A stretch of DNA of 41,352 nt. Origin: Acidobacteriaceae bacterium (GTDB taxonomy: Bacteria > Acidobacteriota > Terriglobia > Terriglobales > Acidobacteriaceae). Below are positions 41,044 to 41,352 of the stretch, one piece after another (the stretch's first letter is position 1; each line of letters starts with the position of its first letter). The notes under the pieces were generated by a model that did not search any database, was not told the DNA's origin, and was given only the letters and a program-made list of their open reading frames with translations. The stretch lies in contig PMHV01000026.1 of assembly GCA_003156805.1 (NCBI GenBank), positions 1-41,352 of the forward strand. Reading direction: 5' to 3'. Both the position numbers and the translations under genes were made by a program.

Positions 41044-41110
41044 ACCACAGTCAGAAACCGCTGGCAAGGTTGTAATCTATTCATTCACAGGGACATATCT
41101 CACTCCCCTT

Positions 41111-41352
41111 TTGACGCAAGAGCAAACAATTCGCACACCCGTGGAATGCCGCGGGGTGGGTCTGCACAGCGGCGCCCCGGCTTGTTTGCGGATACTGCCG
41201 GCCGCTGCGGGCACCGGCATCGTCTTCCGGCGCACCGACCTGGATGATTTCGAAATCGAGGCCATCAGCCGTAACGTGGCTCGCGTCAGCTACGCTACCA
41301 GTCTGATGAAACAAGGCGTGCTCATCTCCACCACCGAGCACCTGCTCTCGGC
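41111..41352 (+). CDS. lpxC: UDP-3-O-acyl-N-acetylglucosamine deacetylase, N-terminal fragment
   Basis: The reading frame from TTG 41111 runs open to the window edge and encodes TQEQTIRTPVECRGVGLHSG. This aligns without gaps to the E. coli LpxC start ([21 protein letters not shown]), which fixes the TTG start. It continues with FRRTDLDDFEIEAI and reaches STTEHLLSA, which contains the first zinc-ligand His of this family. LpxC is the committed zinc-dependent step of lipid A synthesis. The gene is cut by the window edge. It shows that the organism makes lipid A and has an outer membrane. Confidence 0.93.
   Translation, partial: MTQEQTIRTPVECRGVGLHSGAPACLRILPAAAGTGIVFRRTDLDDFEIEAISRNVARVSYATSLMKQGVLISTTEHLLS

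Larger units (their letters stand above)
40787..41110. other. Intergenic region before lpxC
   Basis: This 324-bp gap contains a heptamer array (40910-40944), a 10-bp inverted repeat GGTGGTAAGG (40871-40880) / CCTTACCACC (40992-41001) that brackets it, and a terminator-like hairpin (41021-41043). I see no gene on either strand. Confidence 0.5.

Overview
This GC-rich window is most simply read as a chromosomal segment of a soil- or sediment-type Gram-negative bacterium, probably Acidobacteriota (class Terriglobia). The Gram-negative part is well supported by lpxC at the right edge, HAE1-type RND pumps, a MacB-type permease and a lipoprotein signal. The phylum is an inference from the mix of families (ASPIC/UnbV FG-GAP protein, type III PKS cassette, conserved hypotheticals) and from the intergenic repeats. 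I see no prophage, transposase, CRISPR array, rRNA or tRNA.

Layout. 1-3430: two adjacent RND pump subunits (the first only as its C-terminus). 3838-4917: beta-propeller lipoprotein. 5105-7909: type III polyketide synthase, FAD oxidoreductase and YceI-like lipid-binding protein. 7960-11619 (minus): NarL-type kinase and regulator in overlapping frames with a Tat-exported FG-GAP/ASPIC protein. Divergent from them, 11724-16707 is a four-gene export operon: type IV ABC exporter, LolD-like ATPase, MacB-like permease, secreted esterase. 16852-20490: YraN, GalT-like transferase and an exported GH2 glycosidase.

20498-27100 (minus) is a complete isc iron-sulfur operon in canonical order: iscR, iscS, iscU, iscA, hscB, hscA, fdx, iscX. 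A candidate IscR operator lies in its promoter. 27491-32938 carries a zinc-knuckle microprotein, an atypical receiver, tsaD, a CCA-adding enzyme, and gatC-gatA. 32935-36177 (minus) holds an FmdE-like protein, cysS, a pgsA-like phosphatidyltransferase and a conserved hypothetical. 36383-40786 has an SDR, a LolA-like secreted protein, a secreted hypothetical and a Cys/His-knuckle coiled-coil protein. The window ends inside lpxC (TTG start).

The most unusual structure lies between genes. At least eight gaps contain small arrays of 7- or 8-bp degenerate units. Each array has its own unit sequence; several are arranged as inverted pairs, and several touch the stop codon of the upstream gene. Most gaps of the isc operon carry such an array or a palindrome. 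I do not recognise this as a named repeat family, and it is my main candidate for an undescribed element. Secondary candidates are the PKS-oxidoreductase-YceI lipid cassette and the kinase/regulator/ASPIC operon facing an ABC export operon across a duplicated motif.
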